Positions 11,366-14,015 of a DNA stretch of 14,015 bases are shown one piece after another (position 1 is the first letter of the stretch; each line of letters begins with the position of its first letter). The notes beneath the pieces were generated by a model. That model had not been told where the DNA came from. It was given only the letters and a program-made list of their open reading frames with translations, and made no database searches. The DNA comes from Oscillospiraceae bacterium. GTDB taxonomy: Bacteria; Bacillota_A; Clostridia; Oscillospirales; Oscillospiraceae. Both the position numbers and the translations under genes were made by a program. The DNA lies in the NCBI GenBank assembly GCA_017545325.1, contig JAFWOX010000007.1, positions 1-14,015 of the forward strand. Reading direction: 5' to 3'.

Positions 11366-12280
11366 TTACATCCATTTCTTTTTCTTGAAGAAGATCAGGC
11401 AGCCCGCTGCGACGAGAACGGCCAGGGCGATCACCGCCGGGTAAGCCCAGGGCTTATCCAGCTCCGGCATATACCGGAAGTTCATGCCGTACCATCCGGT
11501 AATCAGGGTAAGGGGCATGAAGACGGTGGTAACCACGGTAAGAAGGGTCATGATGCGGTTCTGCTTCGCCTCCAGATGGGTATGGTACGGGTCCCGGAGC
11601 TGCATGGTATGATCCCGGAGGGAGGCGGCCAGATCCCTGAGCCGTTCCAGGCGGCTCATGCTCAGGCGGAAATACCGGAGCTTCTTCTCCCGGAAAAAGC
11701 CGTTTTCGTTCTCCTCCAGCTCCTGCACCAGGTCGATGAGCTGCTCATAGTGGAGCTGCAGCTCCCGTACCTCGCTGCGGATCTCGTTCACCCGGACCAG
11801 ATCCGTCTCCTCCGGCCCCTGGATATCCGCCTCCAGCCGGTCCAGCTCCTGCTCATACTCTTCCATCAGGGCCAGGTCTCCGGAGACGATAAGCTCCAGC
11901 AGATCATACAGGAATCGTTCCAGGCAGGGCTCCCGCCAGCGCTTGGTCCTGCGGATCCGCTCCAGCAGCTTCTCCGCCTCGCCGCTCTCGTCGATGAAGA
12001 CCACGCCCTTTTCATCCAGGGCAAAGGCGAAGGCGCAGGCCTTCCCTGTCAGATCCCTCCGGTCCGGGATCAGAAAGGCCCCGGTGAGGGAGTCATAGTT
12101 CACCTCGGCCTTGGTTCCGTGGATATTCTCCGCATCCGGCTCCAGCTCGATGCCCATATCGAAGGCTGCCCGGTGCTTCTGCCACTCCTCCCCAGTCAGC
12201 ACGGCGGCATAGGGCGCTTTCCCGCCGCCCAGCTCCTCCAGGGCGCAGGGCTCCAGCTTTTCTTTCAGGAGATAATACAT
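11366..12280 (-). CDS. CorA-family divalent metal transporter
   Basis: This 304-residue member of the CorA Mg2+/Co2+ channel family would be a membrane pentamer. The start at 12280 has AAGGAAGGA about 7 bases upstream. The N-terminal two-thirds is the cytoplasmic domain, ending in a long acidic and basic helical region (about 120-240) that forms the stalk. Membrane helix 1 (about 245-263) ends in the signature G265-M266-N267, followed by the loop RYMPELDKPW, which keeps the MPEL motif of the outer mouth. Helix 2 is at about 280-298, with a very basic tail (KKKKWM). Length and motifs fit the short Firmicute CorA-like proteins. The exact ion, and import versus export, are not settled by sequence. 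It is divergent from the MATE gene. Confidence 0.93.
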   Translation of the reverse strand: MYYLLKEKLEPCALEELGGGKAPYAAVLTGEEWQKHRAAFDMGIELEPDAENIHGTKAEVNYDSLTGAFLIPDRRDLTGKACAFAFALDEKGVVFIDESGEAEKLLERIRRTKRWREPCLERFLYDLLELIVSGDLALMEEYEQELDRLEADIQGPEETDLVRVNEIRSEVRELQLHYEQLIDLVQELEENENGFFREKKLRYFRLSMSRLERLRDLAASLRDHTMQLRDPYHTHLEAKQNRIMTLLTVVTTVFMPLTLITGWYGMNFRYMPELDKPWAYPAVIALAVLVAAGCLIFFKKKKWM

Positions 12281-12312
12281 CAGCCTGTCCTTCCTTTTCT
12301 GCTTATATGGTT

Positions 12313-12341
12313 ATGTTAGCACGGGAGGAAGCGTCGCACAA
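12313..12341 (-). promoter_or_regulatory. Candidate promoter of the CorA-like gene
   Basis: On the minus strand TTGTGC (12341-12336) and TAACAT (12318-12313) are 17 bases apart, with weak consensus matches (3/6 and 4/6). A perfect 8-bp inverted repeat, GGAAAAAC/GTTTTTCC (12343-12350 and 12355-12362), lies immediately upstream of the -35. Confidence 0.45.
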
Positions 12342-12372
12342 GGGAAAAACCGTTGTTTTTCCTCTATCCTAT

Positions 12373-12393
12373 TTTCCGGAAACCTGCTATACT
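12373..12393 (+). promoter_or_regulatory. MATE-gene promoter with TTTCCGGAAA palindrome
   Basis: An extended -10 element, TGC-TATACT (12385-12393), drives the MATE gene; the -35 region (TATCCT, 12365-12370) is poor. The perfect palindrome TTTCCGGAAA (12373-12382) fills the spacer between them, a classic repressor position. The same word precedes both MerR-like genes. Confidence 0.6.
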
Positions 12394-12437
12394 GATTGAG
12401 TTATCCTGAAAAACAGAAGATTCAGCAGGTGAGACCT

Positions 12438-13799
12438 TTGCAGAAAAACTCCATGATCAACGACCTGACGGTGGGGAATGTGCCCCGGCAGCTGGTGCGC
12501 TTCGCCATTCCCTTCGTCTTCGCCAACATTCTTCAGTTCCTGTACAACATTGTGGATATGATCATCGTGGGCCAGTTTGTCGGAGCCGGGGGCCTCAGCG
12601 CCGTGAGCATCGGCGGCGAATTCATGCATTTTTTCATGTTCATCGCCGTGGGCTTCGCCCAGGCGGGCACCGTTGTCCTGGCCCAGACCGTGGGCGCCGG
12701 AGAGCACGGCCGCCTGAGCAAGGTGATCGGGAATATGTTCTCCTTCATCCTGAGCCTGTCCATTCTGGCCACCCTGGTGAGCGTCCTCTTTGCCACCCAG
12801 TATAACCGCCTGATGAACACCCCGCCGGAGTCCTTCCGGGAGGCGGTGGATTACTGCCGGGTCTGCGGCTTCGGCATGTTCTTCGTCTTCGGGTACAACA
12901 TCGTCAGCTATGTCATGCGGGGCCTGGGGGATTCCAAGCGTCCCCTGTACTTCGTAGCCATTTCCGCCGTGATGAACCTGATCCTGGACCTGGTATTTGT
13001 GGCGGGCATGAATATGCGGGCCAAGGGGGCGGCCCTGGCTACGGTCATCGGCCAGGCCTTCTCCTTCATCGTGTCCATCATCTACCTGTATCGCCGGCGG
13101 GAGGCCTTCGGCTTCGACTTCAGGCCAGAGAGCTTCAAGCCGGATAAGCGCATCCTGGGCACCATCGTCCGCCTGGGTATCCCCGTCTGCCTCCAGAATA
13201 CCGCCGTGAGCGTATCCATGATGTACGTCAATGCCTGCATCAATGCCTATGGCGTCATCTATTCCGCCGTCACAGGGCTTTCCGGGAAGATCTCTCAGCT
13301 CTGCAATGTGTTCACCATGTCCCTGAACGCCGCAGGCGCCACCATGATCGGCCAGAACTTCGGCGCGGGGAAGAAGGAACGGGTTTCCCAGGTCTTCTGG
13401 TATGACTTGCTCATCGGCTCCGCCTTCGCCGTGGTGCTGTCCGTTCTGATGGTGCTCTTCCCCAAGCCGGTATTCCGCCTCTTCAACAATGACCCCGCCG
13501 TTCTGGCAGTGGCCATGGAGGCCGTCCCCATCATCATACTGAATTTCTTCGGCACCGCCTCCCGCTCCCCCGCCGGCGCCCTGATCAACGGCATTGGCTA
13601 TGCGGGCATGAACTTCATCATGGGCATCATGGACGGCATCGTCATCCGCATCGGCCTCGCCCTGCTCTTCGGCCAGGTGCTGAACCTGGGGGTGCATGGG
13701 TACTGGTACGGCAGCAGCATCGCCGGCTTCGCCTTCTTCCTGGTGATCTTCCCCTACTTCCTGTCGGGGCGGTGGAAGAACCGGAACAAGGTCATATAA
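12438..13799 (+). CDS. MATE-family multidrug/toxin efflux pump
   Basis: This is a 453-residue, 12-helix MATE transporter that expels cationic compounds in exchange for Na+ or H+. I prefer the TTG start at 12438 (then QKNSMINDLTVGN) because AGGTGAG lies about 5 bases before it. The ATG at 12453 has no ribosome site, and a TTG at 12396 overlaps the -10. The N-terminus has the usual short motif before helix 1 (NDLTVGNVPRQLVRFAIP). Helix 1-2 carries the family signature VDMIIVGQFVGAGGLSAVSIG. The second lobe repeats the pattern (VRLGIPVCLQNTAVSVSMMYVN, then the GQNFGAGK loop), and the protein ends in a basic tail. It resembles the MepA/DinF-like Firmicute group; the drug range cannot be read. It is divergent from the CorA-like gene. 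Confidence 0.93.
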   Translation: MQKNSMINDLTVGNVPRQLVRFAIPFVFANILQFLYNIVDMIIVGQFVGAGGLSAVSIGGEFMHFFMFIAVGFAQAGTVVLAQTVGAGEHGRLSKVIGNMFSFILSLSILATLVSVLFATQYNRLMNTPPESFREAVDYCRVCGFGMFFVFGYNIVSYVMRGLGDSKRPLYFVAISAVMNLILDLVFVAGMNMRAKGAALATVIGQAFSFIVSIIYLYRRREAFGFDFRPESFKPDKRILGTIVRLGIPVCLQNTAVSVSMMYVNACINAYGVIYSAVTGLSGKISQLCNVFTMSLNAAGATMIGQNFGAGKKERVSQVFWYDLLIGSAFAVVLSVLMVLFPKPVFRLFNNDPAVLAVAMEAVPIIILNFFGTASRSPAGALINGIGYAGMNFIMGIMDGIVIRIGLALLFGQVLNLGVHGYWYGSSIAGFAFFLVIFPYFLSGRWKNRNKVI

Positions 13800-13805
13800 A
13801 AAGCT

Positions 13806-13840
13806 TCAACTCGGACCCGCTTCGCTGGGCTCCGAGTTGA
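13806..13840. repeat. Hairpin 1 after the MATE gene
   Basis: TCAACTCGGA (13806-13815) pairs with TCCGAGTTGA (13831-13840), with an inner CCC/GGG pairing and a GCTTCGCT loop. It begins 7 bases after the stop, without a U-tract. Confidence 0.75.
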
Positions 13841-13874
13841 GAAGGATGACATCGCCGCTGCGCGCCTGCGTCGT

Positions 13875-13909
13875 CGCAAATCTCGCGGGCTTTGCTTCCG
13901 CGGTTTGCG
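13875..13909. repeat. Hairpin 2 after the MATE gene
   Basis: CGCAAA (13875-13880) pairs with TTTGCG (13904-13909) and CGCGG (13884-13888) with CCGCG (13898-13902), separated by a small internal loop. No U-tract follows. Confidence 0.65.
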
Positions 13910-13952
13910 AGGGAGCCGCGAAAGCTTGCAGACGCTCGATTGCTTCTCCACC

Positions 13953-13980
13953 TCAAACCGAAGCGGCTGCTTCGGTTTGA
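13953..13980. repeat. Hairpin 3 after the MATE gene
   Basis: This is a perfect 12-bp stem, TCAAACCGAAGC (13953-13964) with its complement at 13969-13980, around a GGCT loop. It is followed by AAAAAGG rather than T's, so it is not an orthodox terminator on the plus strand. No gene is visible from 13800 to the window end. Confidence 0.8.
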
Positions 13981-14015
13981 AAAAGGACGAGAGCCCGGAA
14001 TCCCGGAGCAGTGCC

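Noticed and set aside
12396..12398. TTG as start of the MATE gene
   Set aside because: It lies 3 bases after the -10 element, before the expected transcription start, and has no ribosome site.
12387..13697. 436-codon minus-strand open frame opposite the MATE gene
   Set aside because: Antisense shadow; extremely His/Asp/Gly-rich, and the plus strand encodes an unmistakable transporter.

Overview
The window is high-GC DNA with AGGAGG-type ribosome binding sites, several lipobox lipoproteins, sigma-A-like promoters and a Pro/Thr/Ala-rich lipoprotein linker. This suggests a Firmicute, most likely an uncultured gut or rumen Clostridia member of the Oscillospirales/Christensenellales type. That placement is inferred from style, not from a marker gene.

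Layout. (1) Positions 2-4047 hold a co-directional carbohydrate-type ABC importer: a 5'-truncated MalK/UgpC-like ATPase, two permeases with EAA loops, and a solute-binding lipoprotein that unusually also ends in a transmembrane helix. The genes overlap or nearly touch, so they form one operon whose start lies outside the window. (2) A separately promoted small lipoprotein with two OB-like halves (4124-4855) follows, closed by a clear terminator. (3) Positions 5044-8012 form a second operon: two gap-free paralogous cupin proteins with cysteine-bearing tails, then an orphan solute-binding lipoprotein on a repeat linker. (4) On the minus strand, 8681-8135 encodes two small unknown proteins, one cytoplasmic and one with three membrane segments. 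(5) Positions 8884-11033 carry two tandem MerR-family paralogues (about 66% identical by hand count), each behind its own MerR-type promoter with a 19-bp spacer and dyad. A small lipoprotein overlaps the second regulator by ATGA. (6) A 332-bp gene-free stretch (11034-11365) is a mosaic of hairpins and a GTCATTGCGA-type intergenic repeat, flanked by imperfect inverted repeats and a duplicated terminator hairpin. (7) A CorA-type metal transporter (minus) and a MATE efflux pump (plus) are divergent and share a 150-bp regulatory region. (8) The last 216 bp hold three strong hairpins without a U-tract.

The most noteworthy regulatory signal is a perfect TTTCCGGAAA palindrome placed just upstream of, or inside, three promoters: both merR genes and the MATE gene. 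It could be a shared operator linking the twin regulators to the efflux pump. The twin regulators' C-terminal domain resembles DUF2007-type domains rather than a known MerR drug- or metal-binding domain.

No tRNA, rRNA, CRISPR array, transposase or phage gene was seen.
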